Of a DNA stretch of 64,000 bases, positions 41,688 to 52,971 are shown one piece after another. The position numbers and the translations under genes were made by a program. The notes under the pieces were generated by a model that saw only the letters and a program-made list of their open reading frames with translations, did no database searches and was not told the DNA's origin. How positions within the stretch are numbered: position 1 is the stretch's first letter; the number at the start of each line of letters is the position of its first letter. Source of the stretch: Pseudo-nitzschia pungens (taxonomy: Eukaryota > Bacillariophyta > Bacillariophyceae > Bacillariales > Bacillariaceae); assembly GCA_037355855.1 (NCBI GenBank), contig CM074758.1:3197001-3261000 (forward strand). Reading direction: 5' to 3'.

Positions 41688-44032
41688 CAGTGTAGCTGAG
41701 TGCTACAAGGTTAGGGTTGCTAATGCTACGAAATACGTACTGGATATGCTAACCTACCATGCTACCATGCTAAGATACTATGCTACCGCCGGGGTCGGGT
41801 CACTGGTGTACAATATGTACTATGAACGGACGCCTGACCCAAACAGTTACCCAACCCGCTAGCACACCTTTGAATCTAATTAAACGGAGCTACGCTACGC
41901 TACCCGTATAATACAGTACTGGAGCTACAGAGCTCTATTATCTACGAGTTATCGGAACGCTGTCACGATACGATACAGAGCTGAGCTGCGCTCATCCCCT
42001 GTAGCAGCGCTGTATCGCTGTATCGCTGTATCGCTGTATCCCTTCAGCGCTGTAGCGCTGTATCCCCTGTAGCGCTGTATCCCCTGTAGCGCTGTAGCGC
42101 TGTATCCCCTCTATCCCCTGCAGCGCTGTAGCAGCAACGCATCGATAATACAGGGGGGGGGGACAGCAAGCAGCAAGCAGCAGCAACGCGTCGATAATAC
42201 AAGAAGGGGGGGGGGACTGCAAGCAGCAAGCAGCAAGCAGCAGCAACGCGTCGATAATACAGGGGGGGGGGACTGCAAGCAGCAAGCAGCAAGCAGCAGC
42301 AACGCGTCGATAATACAGGGGGGGGGGACAGCAAGCAGCAAGCAGCAGCAACGCGTCGATAATACAGGGTGGGACAGCAAGCAGCAAGCAGCAGCAACGC
42401 GTCGATAATACAGGGGGGGGGGGACTGCAAGCAGCAAGCAGCAGCAACGCGTCGATAATACAGGGGGGGGGACTGCAAGCAGCAAGCAGCAGCAACGCGT
42501 CGATAATACAGGGGGGGGGGGACTGCAAGCAGCAAGCAGCTCGTAGCGATACGGTACTGCAGCGCTGTAGCTCTAACTCCAAAGATACTAGGGCCGTCGC
42601 GTACGATTTGTACCAATCGTACGTACCCCGAGTAAAGCACCTATTATGGTGTAGCTAAATGCTACAGGGTTAGGGTTGCTAATGCTACGTGATACTGAAA
42701 GATGCTAACCTACCATGATACCATGCTAAGATACTATGCTACCGCCGGGGTCGGGTCATTAGTGTATAATATGTACTATGACCGGATACCTGACCCAGAC
42801 GGTTACCCAACGCGCTAGCACACCTTTGAATCTAATTAGTAATAAGCGTAGCTACGCTACTACGCTACTACGCTACTCCGTACACTATGCTACTCCGTAC
42901 GCTACCCGTATAATACAGTACTGGAGCTACAGAGCTCTATTATCTACGAGTTATTAATGCTACTTCTAAATACTGGATATGTTAACCTACCATGCTACCA
43001 TGCTAAGATACTATGCTACCGCCGGGGTCGGGTCACTGGTGTACAATATGTACTACGACCGGACGCCTGACCCAAACAGTTATTAAGAGAGCAAGCCAGC
43101 AGCATCTAATTAATCGCTACTAACGCTGTAACGCTGTATCGCTGTATCGCTGTTTCCCCTGTAGCGCTGTAGCGCTGCAGCGCTGTATCCCTGTACGAGT
43201 ATCCCTGTAGCGCTGTATCCCTGTATCCCTGTAACGCTGTAGCGCTGTATCCCTGTATCCCTGTATCCCTGTAGCGCTGTATCGTAGCGCTGTATCCCCT
43301 TTAGCGCTGTATCCCCTATAGCGCTGTATCCCCTGTAGCGCTGTAGCAGCAACGCGTCGATAATACAAGGGGGGGGGACTGCAAGCAGCAAGCAGCAGCA
43401 ACGCGTCGATAATACAAGGGGGGGGGGGACTGCAAGCAGCAAGCAGCAAGCAGCAGCAACGCGTCGATAATACAGGGGGGGGGGGACTGCAAGCAGCAAG
43501 CAGCAAGCAGCAACGTGTCGATAGCGCTGTAGCGTAGCGCTGTACTAACTGTTTACGAGATACGTAGTATTTGGTAACAGTGTAGCTGAGTGCTACAAGG
43601 TTAGGGTTGTTAATGCTACGAAATACTGGAGACGCTAACCTACCATGATACCGTTGCTAAGATACTATGCTACCGCCGGGGTCGGGTCATCATAGTACAA
43701 TATGTACTATCACCGGATACCTGACCCAAACAGTTATTAAGCGGGGTAACGCTAATACGAGCTAGGGTTAGCGCAAGCGCGTTAGAGTTAATGCAAGCGC
43801 ACGCGATCTAGCTAGCACCATTAGGGTTAGATACTACGGTTGTGGCGTACGATTTGTACCAGTTGTACATACCCCTGATATAGCATCGGTACTAATACAG
43901 TGTAGCTGAGTGCTACAAGGTTAGGGTTGCTAATGCTACGAAATACTGGTTATTTTCACCTACCACGCTACCGTGCTAAGATACTATACTACCCCCGGGG
44001 GTAGGGTCAGTGGTGTACAATAGGGTTAAGGT
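41688..44032. repeat. Left internal repeats: five copies of an ~150-bp block
   Basis: Blocks starting near 41695, 42650, 42950, 43580 and 43895 share TGCTACAAGGTTAGGGTTGC, CTAAGATACTATGCTACCGC, GGGGTCGGGTCA and CTGACCCAAACAGTTA in the same order. The second and fifth copies are diverged. Each carries a GGGTCGGGTCA...CTGACCC inverted pair and a TTAGGGTT word. No coding function is seen. They may be internal binding sites or an amplified element within the transposon. Confidence 0.8.
42120..42545. repeat. G-run tandem array (8 copies)
   Basis: Eight units of about 45-60 bp have the form AGCAGCAACGCGTCGATAAT, then ACAGGGGGGGGG, then ACTGCAAGCAGCA. Three to four more units occur at 43340-43525. 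Upstream of each group is a run of GTAGCGCTGTATCCCCT-like units (42000-42120 and 43120-43340). The minus-strand frames rich in Cys/Leu/Pro across here are repeat artefacts. The G-runs could form quadruplexes. Confidence 0.85.
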
Positions 44033-44033
44033 A

Positions 44034-44575
44034 TGTACAGGAATATCAGTAGAAAAAAATTCGATCCTATGGTAAGGTTTACCGGTACGTCATTATGACA
44101 ATATTATTCGATTTGTTATTATTATTTACTACGTACTTCGTAGTATCTTTTACGTCATTATGACAATATGGGTGTCAATAAGGACCCGACTCGACGACAC
44201 CCACCGGTTAAGCCAATCAAAAAATTCGATTTTTCAGTACAAACTGTACAGGAATATTAGTAGAAAAAAATTCGATCCTGTGGTACCGGTATTACGTCAT
44301 AACGACAATATTATTTGATTTACCTAGTATTATTATTATTATTTGGTATCTTTTACGTCATTATGACAATACGGGTGTAAATAAGGACCCGACCCGATGA
44401 CACCCACCGGTTGAGCCAATCAAAAAATTGGATTTTTCCGTATAAACTGTACAGGAATATCAGTATAAAAAAATTCGATTCGTCATTACGACAATATTTG
44501 ATTTATTATTTGGTATCTTTTACGTCATTATGACCATATGGGTGTCAAAAGAGAAGAGCCGACGACACGCCCACC
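44034..44575. repeat. Three tandem copies of a ~205-bp unit
   Basis: Units begin at 44034, 44245 and 44449 (periods of 211 and 204 bp). Each starts with TGTACAGGAATATCAGTA and contains ACGTCATTATGACAATA, GGACCCGAC and GACACCCACCGGTT. The third is shortened. No ORF. Confidence 0.8.
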
Positions 44576-45097
44576 GTTTTTGCAAATCACTGTATTAAAT
44601 CACTGTATTTTGTATTTTGCTCCTCGCTCTCGCAAATCGCTGTATTTTAACTGTGTATCCTCGCATAATCACTTTTTTTGTGCTCCACTCACTATTTTCT
44701 TCAGGAATAACACAAATCACTGCTGTTTCGATTCACAATCCGACTTATTTTGAGTAGAGTTGCTTTATTGCACTCCGTCACGAGAACGAATCATAGAACC
44801 CGCCCTACGGTAGGCTCTTTTGCTCATTTTATTTTAGTCCGAATAACCTCCTTGAAGTGGTACAAGAAGGAATACCTATTGGTAAACACTTCAACACGAT
44901 CAAGTTCTTGGTTTTCGCGTCGAGGATTTTAAGAATAGAACGTCAGTGTTCTTTGTTTCCCGCCCTTCTCCCTACTATCTTTTCCTAGCCGGTAAGTGAT
45001 TAGTTGATTCCGTTTATTTCAATCGAAGCCTTCGTTCCTTTCAACGACCTCACGATCCTATTCATCCCTCTTTCGATCGATTCCAAGCCGGTGTACA
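44576..45097. other. Spacer within the transposon
   Basis: Unique AT-rich sequence with short plus-strand frames of 60-71 codons that lack domain character. Nothing is recognised. Confidence 0.35.
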
Positions 45098-45790
45098 TTC
45101 CCCCTACGATCGATTCTATCGGATCGATTCGACCCTACGATTCATCGGATCAAAGCCCTTGCTTTCCCCCCACAATTCATCGGATCGATTCAACCCTACG
45201 ATTCATCGGATCGATTCAACCCTGTCCCTAAACCCTACGATTCATCGGATCGATTCAACCCTGTGCCTTTCCCCTACGATTCATCGATCCAAGCTGCCTT
45301 CTCTTACGATTCATCGGATCGATTCAACGCTACGATTCATCTGATCGATTCAACCCTGTGCCTTTCCCCTACAATTCATCGGATCGATTCAACCCTGTCC
45401 CTAAACCCTACGATTCATCGGATCGATTCAACCCTGTGCCTTTCCCCTACGATTCATCAGATCGATTTAACCCTACGATTCATCGGATCGATTTAACCCT
45501 ACGATTCATCGGATTGATTCAACCCTTCGATTCATCGGATCCAAGCCGCCTTCTCCTACGATTCATCGGATCGATTCAAACCTAACCCTGTGCCTTTCCC
45601 CTACGATTCATCGGATCGATTTAACCCTTCGATTCATCGGATCCAAGCCGCCTTCTCCTACGATTCATCGGATCGATTCAAACCTAACCCTGTGCCTTTC
45701 CCCTACGATTCATCGGATCGATTCAACCCTTCGATTCATCGGATCCAAGCCGCCTTCTCCTACGATTCATCGGATTGATTCAAACCTAAC
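45098..45790. repeat. GATTCATCGGATCGATT array directly before the dioxygenase ATG
   Basis: About 20 copies of CGATTCATCGGATCGATTCA are spaced 22-45 bp apart and separated by AACCCTA, CCTGTGCCTTTCCCCTA or AAGCCGCCTTCTCCTA. The last copy ends only ten bases before the ATG at 45791. Each core holds the palindrome ATCGAT or GGATCGATTC. Several frames are open (repeating PYDSSDRFNP), but stops interrupt all of them before the gene. The position suggests promoter or 5' UTR repeats, perhaps sites for an element-encoded DNA-binding protein. Confidence 0.8.
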
Positions 45791-46888
45791 ATGAAAACAG
45801 TCACGAAAGCAACGACAGAAAAGCAACTGTCTAAAAAAGGGCGTTACCAAAAAGCCAAGAGGAAATACGGGAAGGCAGCTAGAAAGAGAATGACATCGGA
45901 CTTCATCAAGAACGCACCACCGAAGTCGAAAATCCACAATACTTTTAACCACTTGGTGAGGATAAAACCAAGGATAAAACCAACGAACCAGAACTTGACT
46001 GTTACACCTATGACAAACATCGTCAAAAGAGAATTGCGGATTGTAACCAACAACGATTTATTCAACAATGAGAAATTCTTTGCAACGAAGTGGAACAACA
46101 ACCATCCCCCCAACGCTCTGTCTATCGACGATCCGGAATCTTTCACGACATTGGATAGTACGAACGATGACCACGTTGTAGCTGTGGATAAAATTGTACC
46201 ATCTCTGAGAGTGTTTGCAAAAGTGTCGAGGGATAAAGCGAGACAACATCTGGCTGGAACGGAGGCTATCCAACATACAAGAATGTTTGCGACAAAGATT
46301 GTTAAAGCCAAACCAACAATTAAAAGAGGATGTAAGTGTGGTAGTATCGATAACGGATATGCTATTGTCGGTGTTCGACCCAACCGTGCACAGCGTGGCC
46401 TTGGTCCGTATGTGTTCAAAAAAACCGTGAAGCTATGGGAACAAGAGGATTTAAACGATGCTGCAGATCATATCGTGGATCAAATGGAGGAAAGTTTACG
46501 TCCGCTTGATCACTTTTTTGGTCATGAAATCTCTGTCATCCATCAGGTTTATGATCTAACAACACTGAAAACAGTTGGCAGTCGCTCCCTTGCCTTCTCA
46601 ATAGGTAAGGATTATCATTCCAAATGCCATATCGATGATGACTATTACTACACTCTTTTGACTGTTGTTGGTCCGTCGGAGGTAGGTAACGTGATTGTTA
46701 ATGATGATGAGGTTCTATATTATTTCATTTTCCCTTCCTATGGAATCAAAATCCCACTTCGTTCTGGGGATACACTGTTGTTTAACCCTAGCATCTTGCA
46801 TAGCTGTTCCAATCCTAAATACAAAGGCTGTTTCATTATGAGTGCCTTCGTACCTAGAAAAACTTTACTAAGAGCCGACATTCCATAA
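45791..46888 (+). CDS. 2-oxoglutarate/Fe(II)-dependent dioxygenase carried by the transposon
   Basis: The product is 365 aa with a clear ATG after the repeat array. The N-terminal 60 residues are strongly basic (KKGRYQKAKRKYGKAARKR), suggesting nuclear or nucleic-acid association. The C-terminal 120 residues form a double-stranded beta-helix dioxygenase. The iron ligands are His280 and Asp282 in CHIDDDYYYTLLTV and His337 in LLFNPSILHSCSNP, with Lys345 or Arg356 as the likely 2-oxoglutarate contact. The segment IFPSYGIKIPLRSGDTLLFNP is characteristic of the fold. Substrate is unknown. TET/JBP enzymes of this superfamily oxidise methyl groups on DNA pyrimidines and travel with KDZ-type transposons in fungi, so a DNA target is plausible but inferred; a protein hydroxylase is the alternative. 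Composition matches the surrounding transposon. Confidence 0.75.
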   Translation: MKTVTKATTEKQLSKKGRYQKAKRKYGKAARKRMTSDFIKNAPPKSKIHNTFNHLVRIKPRIKPTNQNLTVTPMTNIVKRELRIVTNNDLFNNEKFFATKWNNNHPPNALSIDDPESFTTLDSTNDDHVVAVDKIVPSLRVFAKVSRDKARQHLAGTEAIQHTRMFATKIVKAKPTIKRGCKCGSIDNGYAIVGVRPNRAQRGLGPYVFKKTVKLWEQEDLNDAADHIVDQMEESLRPLDHFFGHEISVIHQVYDLTTLKTVGSRSLAFSIGKDYHSKCHIDDDYYYTLLTVVGPSEVGNVIVNDDEVLYYFIFPSYGIKIPLRSGDTLLFNPSILHSCSNPKYKGCFIMSAFVPRKTLLRADIP

Positions 46889-47390
46889 TAATATTAAACG
46901 ATAATTTGAACTACTTGTCTTGTCCGTCTGGTACAGCCTGTGATAGTAAGTTCTATTGCCATTCTGATATGAAACGCCGAAACGAATCGATTGATCCGTA
47001 ACTACTTATCCGTCTAATTCGATTGCCATTACGATAGTTCCTTCGATTACCATTACCATTCCGATAGTTCGATCACCCTAAATGAATCGATCGAATGAAA
47101 CGCCCGTACGAATCGAGCGATTGATCAGAAACTAGTAGTACTTGTCCGTCTAGTTCGATTGCCATTCCGATAGTTCGAATCGATCGAATGAAACGTCGGT
47201 ACGAATCGAGCGATTGATCAGAAACTAGTAGTACTTGTCCGTCTAGTTCGATTGCCGTCGATGGATTGATCAGCCTGTGTGGTGATAGTTAGTTCGATTG
47301 CCATTCCGATTGTTCGTTCGACTGTGATAGTTGGTTTGATTGCGATTCTGATACTAGTTACCTGGATTCCGATAGATATGGTTGATTGTT
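46889..47390. repeat. Degenerate ~95-bp repeats downstream of the dioxygenase
   Basis: Two to three copies of a unit contain GAATCGAGCGATTGATCAGA, AACTAGTAGTACTTGTCCGT and CTAGTTCGATTGCCATTCCG (near 47040-47270), with looser relatives on each side. Their GAATCGATCGAATGAA words resemble an inverted form of the array upstream of the gene. No ORF is credible. Confidence 0.65.
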
Positions 47391-48880
47391 GAAGTGGGGG
47401 CGCAGGGAGAATGCTGAGCAAACCCCCCACTTGACTTTTAAGGCAAGCCCGAACCTATCAGTTTCTTCTCCAAACGGGCTGCCAGAGGCACTTTGTATAT
47501 GGAGATGAGGCACCGATGACACCTGGACTGATACGGTCAGTTATCCAAACCGTCGCTGTGTACGGAGGTTTTCCAATGAACAAAGGTAGTAACAACTGAA
47601 AGCAGTCAAAACCACCGCGGGGCCACCGCAAGTTCAATCAGAATCACTCCTTTAAAGACACCAGCAGCCTCGTTGAAAAGACCTCAATCACAGCAAAATT
47701 ATGCAAGGTTCACCACCCTGTCCCACCAGGGCCACTGCATTTTGCTATGTAAAAGATCCTTCCCTTGTGGTTACACCCAACGATGACTCCGACTTGAGGA
47801 ACCCAACGAAGACTCTGACTTGAGGAAACCAACGAAGACTCTGACATGAGGAAACCACCATCTCCAGTCTAGAGAGACATTTAGCAACCAGGCATACCTT
47901 GATCCAGAGTCATAGTGGAGGTATTAGGTTGTTGTCCCTCTCCATGGTATCTCAACAGTGCGCTCGTACAGCTAGTGGTATGATCTCAGGGAGCTACCCC
48001 ACCACTAGGCTAGCCCTGTACATTGAGTTAGCCCTGAAGAGAATCCCATGGTGACCTTCGATCCGACGTTGTTGTGTCAATCCGAAGTATGAATTCAGTT
48101 TTGCCAGGATGCAAAACTAGAATTGTGATCTTATACTGTTGTTGGAAAATGAAGAAATGAAAATGCTAATTCCACTATTGCAACTGCTGGTGGTGATACT
48201 TCCACTATTCTGAGTGTTACTACTTTCATTACTGATCTAGTAGCGTGTTGATTCTGAAACAACTCAGGTTTAATTTGGATACTTCTATATGTACACTTCA
48301 TTAGAATCACAGAGTACAATTTACAGGAAATATGAAAAAACCAAAATTCATTCACACTATCACAGAGTACAATTTACAGGAAATATGAAAAAACCAAAAT
48401 TGATTCACAAAAATTCAGGTTTTAAGTGGCTACTTCTACATGTACACTTCATTATGGGTACAAAGTACATTTTATAGTAAATCATGAAACCATTAAAATT
48501 TAATTCACAGAAATGTTTATTAGCCAACAGACACCACTTACAATCAGAAATTGATTCACGTTCCTATTGAACTATCAACAGACAAAACTTAATTTGATCG
48601 TGGTCATGTTAATGTACCAACAGACAACAAATTTAATCACATTAATGTGGTTTACCTTCCAACAGACAACACTTATCAACCCAAAATTTTATCATGTAAT
48701 TGTTCACCAGACAAACTTTTAATCCCACACCAGTAATATTCCATTAATTGATTTACATAAGTCATTTTTCTTTCATATCTACTAACATTCGTCTCTTAGT
48801 AGGAGCTAAGGTATGATACACTCTATCGTTCCTGTTAGAGGACCCTACTACCATGCAGTACCATCCCAAAGTACATCAAA
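47391..48880. other. Non-coding interior of the transposon
   Basis: The first 700 bp are of balanced composition with three 27-28-bp repeats (CAACGAAGACTCTGACTTGAGGA-type, 47767-47855) but no ORF, LTR or recognised RNA. From about 48240 there is a 61-bp direct duplication containing ACAGAGTACAATTTACAGG (48308 and 48363) and AT-rich sequence with recurring CAACAGACA words. Confidence 0.4.
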
Positions 48881-49530
48881 TACATGTGACATCCAAACCA
48901 TCCGGTGTTTTGGACTCGGACTTTTTCCGTAGTCCCAAGGATACATAGGGTGAGGACTATTGGCGGTGGAATGGTTAAAATATTCCATATATTGATTTGC
49001 ATAGGTCATTTTGTACATTTTCTAGTATAAAATGGCACTACTGGAGGAAATATGCATGAAATACATGTGACATCCAAACCATCCGGTGTTTTGGACTCGG
49101 ACTTTTTCCGTAGTCCCAAGGATACATAGGGTGAGGACTATTGGCGGTGGAATGGTTAAAATATTCCATATATTGATTTGCATAGGTCATTTTGTACATT
49201 TTCTAGTATAAAATGGCACTACTGGAGGAAATATGCATGAAATACATGTGACATCCAAACCATCCGGTGTTTTGGACTCGGACTTTTTCCGTAGTCCCAA
49301 GGATACATTGGGTGAGGACTATTGGTGGTGGAATGGTTAAAATATTCCATAAATTGATTTGCATAAGTCATTTTGTATATTTTCTAGTATAAAATGGCAC
49401 TACTGGAGGAAATATGCATGAAATACATGTGACATCCAAACCATCCGGTGTTTTGGACTCGGACTTTTTCCGTAGTCCCAAGGATACATAGGGTGAGGAC
49501 TATTTGCGGTGGAATGGTTAAAATATTCTA
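48881..49530. repeat. 181-bp tandem repeat, about 3.6 copies
   Basis: TACATGTGACATCCAAACC starts at 48881, 49062, 49243 and 49424, an exact 181-bp period. Units differ by only a few bases. They contain GTTTTGGACTCGGACTTTTT and CACTACTGGAGGAAATATGC. The array ends just past the 3' end of the transposase gene, which is on the opposite strand. Confidence 0.9.
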
Positions 49531-49593
49531 TACTTTTGATTAACATAATTCATTTTGTCAACCAAATATTGCCAAATACATGTGGCATGCAAA

Positions 49594-52500
49594 TTATGGG
49601 TACTGGTTTATATTTGGATTGGGATATGCAGGGTTTTCTTTGTACCGATCGTATAATGATATCGAGACCCTTTCACGATTCTTGCTCATGGAATGAATAA
49701 GTTCCATAAACCAATCGAGCCATGTAGTACGATTAGAAATGACTAACCAAGAATTGGTTTGAGTGTGACCTTCATCAACTTCTGCCACAACAGCCAAATC
49801 TGATACAATAGTATCTACGTGAAAAAGGAACAACTTATCACTTAGAAGCTTCCCGGTGGTGACAAACCGTGACATTGTTTCATTTGGTTTGCCCTGGAAT
49901 CTTCTTACAACTGCATAAATTCCATCTTCCTCCACAGGATATCCATTCACTAGCGAAGCAGAGATGTTCCGAAGTTGCAGGAAACACATGATCTGACAGG
50001 GTATTTGTTCATCGTCCAAATGGAAAAGAGCCCAGTCCATCCAAACAGCGTTGACTTGTGAACTGTTGGATCGATACGATGTATGACAACGAAAAATATA
50101 TTTCCTATTGTTCACTTTGTCATGACGGTTGTGCTCAGTGAACCCCTCCACGTGGGAAACATTGTCAAGAATTGGAATGACTTTGTCGCAAACAAAGGCA
50201 AGGACATCCATCGGGTATGACGGCTTATCCTTGTTGGATGTTCTAGACCAGGTCATGCTTGGTGTGTCGTTGGTACGTTGGATTGTAAAACGTGAACCAC
50301 CAACGGGATTACATGTCTGTGACTGTGTGTCATTCTTTACTCCCAATCCATATTCAGAAGTGGCTGTGCGTAGTAACATTTTCTCTTCTTGTCTCTTTGC
50401 TGTTTGTTCGATCAAAGTTGAAGCATTTTGTTGTGTGTTTTTTGAAGGAGCTTTGATTTCCGTTTTATGGTGAGATTCAGAGTACGCCGAGTCCCAGCCA
50501 CATGGTTTTCCCCATAACTTGATGTAATCAGTGAGGTGAAAGTACAAATGGTTTTTAATCAACTTTGATCCTGCTCCATTCCGAAGACAGGTTGTATTAA
50601 CGCAATCAATGAAATACGAAACGGTCTTTGGAAGTTTCTTCAAATCTCCAACGGTAATGTCACCCTTTTTTAAAAACTCTTCCATGGAAATGATGAGCTC
50701 GATAACCTCGATTTGCTTCTTGTTGAAGCGTCTGTCACCAAGGATGTTGTCCAACGGATTACTTGCAAGGGTTATTAGCACCGATATAAGAATGCCCGAG
50801 TATTCCTGCCCTCCCTTTTTCGTGGAGCTCAGAAGGGCACCAGTAAACTTAGTACGAGGAAAGTCCCGATCCGACTGTCTTGAAAGCTGTGCCCCGCATA
50901 GCCGTGCCAAATCTTCGACTATTGAGTAACTTTTTTTCCCAACACGAAGATCAGGTGCATACGGACATTCACCCGTTTGTAACTGACCCAAAAGCAGAGT
51001 CCCAAGTGCCTCAACACATCGTTTTGCTACACCTAGCTGATGCATGTGGAGGCATTCCCCGGGAGAGGCAAGATGAATATTGTGGACATTTACACCAAAA
51101 TTGAGCTTGTGGAATGCATTCTTTATAGGGTGATGAGAAATCGACTGGCAATACCTTTCTGTTTCAGTACGGTCTTCCATTTCAAAAATTTTTTGGAAAT
51201 CATATGGGACCCATAATCTTCTTTGTTGGAGTGTTTGTGCGTTTGGTTTGTTAATATCCTCCGACGGACAGTTGCAATGACGGCATAGTTTGTTCACTAG
51301 AAGTGAGCGGGATCCGAACTTTCCACAGAGTTTATCATGCAGTTCAGTGTCACCAATCACAAATGCAATAGCAAATTTCATTTTAATCGGTGTTAGACGT
51401 CCGTCGTGGGGGAAAAAATCCCACTCGATAGGGGTATTGCTTTCACATGTCGTTCTCAAAGATGATAAGGCAGTGTCTATTGCGTTGTGTAGGTTCTGAA
51501 TAGATTCGTGGGGTTTTTCCTTTCGGGTGTTACGGCCGATTGACTCTAACTGATGATCGGGGTGGAAATAGATTGTTGTCCATGCTTCCGGTTTTTTTCT
51601 TGTTTCAGTGTTAAAAATTCCAAGGGTCATGTTCAGAGGAGTGAGAGACAAACGTCCATGCACGTCGAGACTGATACCATCCATGTAGAAGAGTAATGGA
51701 ACTAGCATTTTGTCTTTTTTGCATAGTTGCTTCCAGGAATCGCTCCACCAGGATCCATGATGCAACTCTGTGATCATGGTATTATCAGAGATTGAAGGGA
51801 AGTTTTCAGGGGACAAAGGATCTCTGGAGTTTGGGAGGGAAATATTTTTTTCCTTCATTAGATCATTATTTGTCAACAAAGTATGGAGTGCATCCTGGAA
51901 AGGTCGCACATAAATTTGGGTTGGGAGATTACCTGGGAGCCAATTAGTGAGTTTTGGTTCAAAGTGCGTTGGGGGAACATTGAGATGGGTTTTCATTTCG
52001 TTGAAGATTGCATCTCTTGAACGGGCAGGCGTTGATGCAAAATCGAAGCCGTCCATTCCTTGCGCGTCTTTAGCCCACTCGAATATCGACTTGAAAGTGT
52101 TGAGGTGTAGCTTGTGCTTCATGAGTAGATTCATGAGCTTGATTTCTGCTATCAGTCTAGGGTTGGCATTGTATCCTCGACGAATCCTGTTGGAGCAGAA
52201 AGATATTTCTCTGTCATTGATGGATGGGAAGGGTTGTTTCCTCTTTGAGTTGCAATCGTCTGCTTCATCAGATGAATCGAGAATATCAAGAGAGTTGCTA
52301 TCAATACTTCCGTCACAACGCGGAAAGTTGGTGGGTGGTTGATACATGTTAGCATCCATTGCACCTCTGTCGATTGGGGGAATTAGAACGTTGTGGACCA
52401 CTTGCCCGTTGAGCCTAGCGTGAAGGTCAAGGTTGGATGGATTGTTGTTGGGGTGGGGGTTGGAGGGTAGAATCCGACCAAATTCTTGTAGAGTGTACTT

Positions 52501-52971
52501 TTTACTAGAAAGAGGAATCGATGAATCGGAATCTTCCTTCACTACCGACGTGGAGTAACATTTCTGTAGATTTCTTGATTCGTAAAAGAATAAGCAATAC
52601 TCGTTATTTGCCAGATGGTTTGATAGTCCCCTCGAAACATATTTTATGGAACCGCGGTGAGAAACAGATACTTTTTTGACTCCAGAAAACGTCTTCTTCT
52701 GCTTCTTCTTGTTTCTATCCGAAGCGGCGCACGCCACGCAGTAGAATAGCTTCGGGTACTTATTGCAATTGACAAAGTGAGAATTTGGGTACATGCTTTG
52801 GAGTTCGAGTATGATGTTGTTGAGGATGTTTGTGGTGTGGTGGACGTTTTCAATGGATGTTGTTGAGGATGTTTGCGTTGAGGTGGACGTTTTCAATGAT
52901 AGTGTGACAGAACGACATGGTGCTCGTGATGTTTTGAAACGTATTCCATGTGAGTATGGATGAAGAGACAT
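49594..52971 (-). CDS. Plavaka/CACTA/KDZ-like DDE transposase
   Basis: The product is 1125 aa with no internal stop. The frame starts at a TTG at 52974, and the first ATG is 52971. A Cys2-His-Cys-type cluster near residues 78-125 (CVACAAS...SNHLANNEYC) looks like an N-terminal DNA-binding zinc finger. The core has LLFYMDGISLDVHGRLSLTP and LNMTLGIFNTETRKKP near 425-460, then ASPGECLHMHQLGVAKR near 630. This is the D-containing strand and the PxExLHxxxxG signature of the large Plavaka/EnSpm-like transposases of fungi and stramenopiles. It would bind the subterminal repeats and cut at the terminal repeats. The family assignment rests on recalled motifs, so the exact superfamily is uncertain; a transposase function is well supported by its place inside a TIR-bounded unit. 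Confidence 0.72.
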   Translation of the reverse strand: MSLHPYSHGIRFKTSRAPCRSVTLSLKTSTSTQTSSTTSIENVHHTTNILNNIILELQSMYPNSHFVNCNKYPKLFYCVACAASDRNKKKQKKTFSGVKKVSVSHRGSIKYVSRGLSNHLANNEYCLFFYESRNLQKCYSTSVVKEDSDSSIPLSSKKYTLQEFGRILPSNPHPNNNPSNLDLHARLNGQVVHNVLIPPIDRGAMDANMYQPPTNFPRCDGSIDSNSLDILDSSDEADDCNSKRKQPFPSINDREISFCSNRIRRGYNANPRLIAEIKLMNLLMKHKLHLNTFKSIFEWAKDAQGMDGFDFASTPARSRDAIFNEMKTHLNVPPTHFEPKLTNWLPGNLPTQIYVRPFQDALHTLLTNNDLMKEKNISLPNSRDPLSPENFPSISDNTMITELHHGSWWSDSWKQLCKKDKMLVPLLFYMDGISLDVHGRLSLTPLNMTLGIFNTETRKKPEAWTTIYFHPDHQLESIGRNTRKEKPHESIQNLHNAIDTALSSLRTTCESNTPIEWDFFPHDGRLTPIKMKFAIAFVIGDTELHDKLCGKFGSRSLLVNKLCRHCNCPSEDINKPNAQTLQQRRLWVPYDFQKIFEMEDRTETERYCQSISHHPIKNAFHKLNFGVNVHNIHLASPGECLHMHQLGVAKRCVEALGTLLLGQLQTGECPYAPDLRVGKKSYSIVEDLARLCGAQLSRQSDRDFPRTKFTGALLSSTKKGGQEYSGILISVLITLASNPLDNILGDRRFNKKQIEVIELIISMEEFLKKGDITVGDLKKLPKTVSYFIDCVNTTCLRNGAGSKLIKNHLYFHLTDYIKLWGKPCGWDSAYSESHHKTEIKAPSKNTQQNASTLIEQTAKRQEEKMLLRTATSEYGLGVKNDTQSQTCNPVGGSRFTIQRTNDTPSMTWSRTSNKDKPSYPMDVLAFVCDKVIPILDNVSHVEGFTEHNRHDKVNNRKYIFRCHTSYRSNSSQVNAVWMDWALFHLDDEQIPCQIMCFLQLRNISASLVNGYPVEEDGIYAVVRRFQGKPNETMSRFVTTGKLLSDKLFLFHVDTIVSDLAVVAEVDEGHTQTNSWLVISNRTTWLDWFMELIHSMSKNRERVSISLYDRYKENPAYPNPNINQYP

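Noticed and set aside
42120..42545. CRISPR-like array
   Set aside because: The direct repeats have no constant-length unique spacers and no cas genes. This is eukaryotic satellite DNA inside a transposon.
42111..43513. Minus-strand frames with repeated Cys/Leu/Pro motifs
   Set aside because: They are translations of the G-run satellite, with no start context and no sequence outside the repeat.
41700..43930. Telomere-like TTAGGGTT words
   Set aside because: Isolated single copies inside larger repeated blocks; there is no tandem telomeric array.
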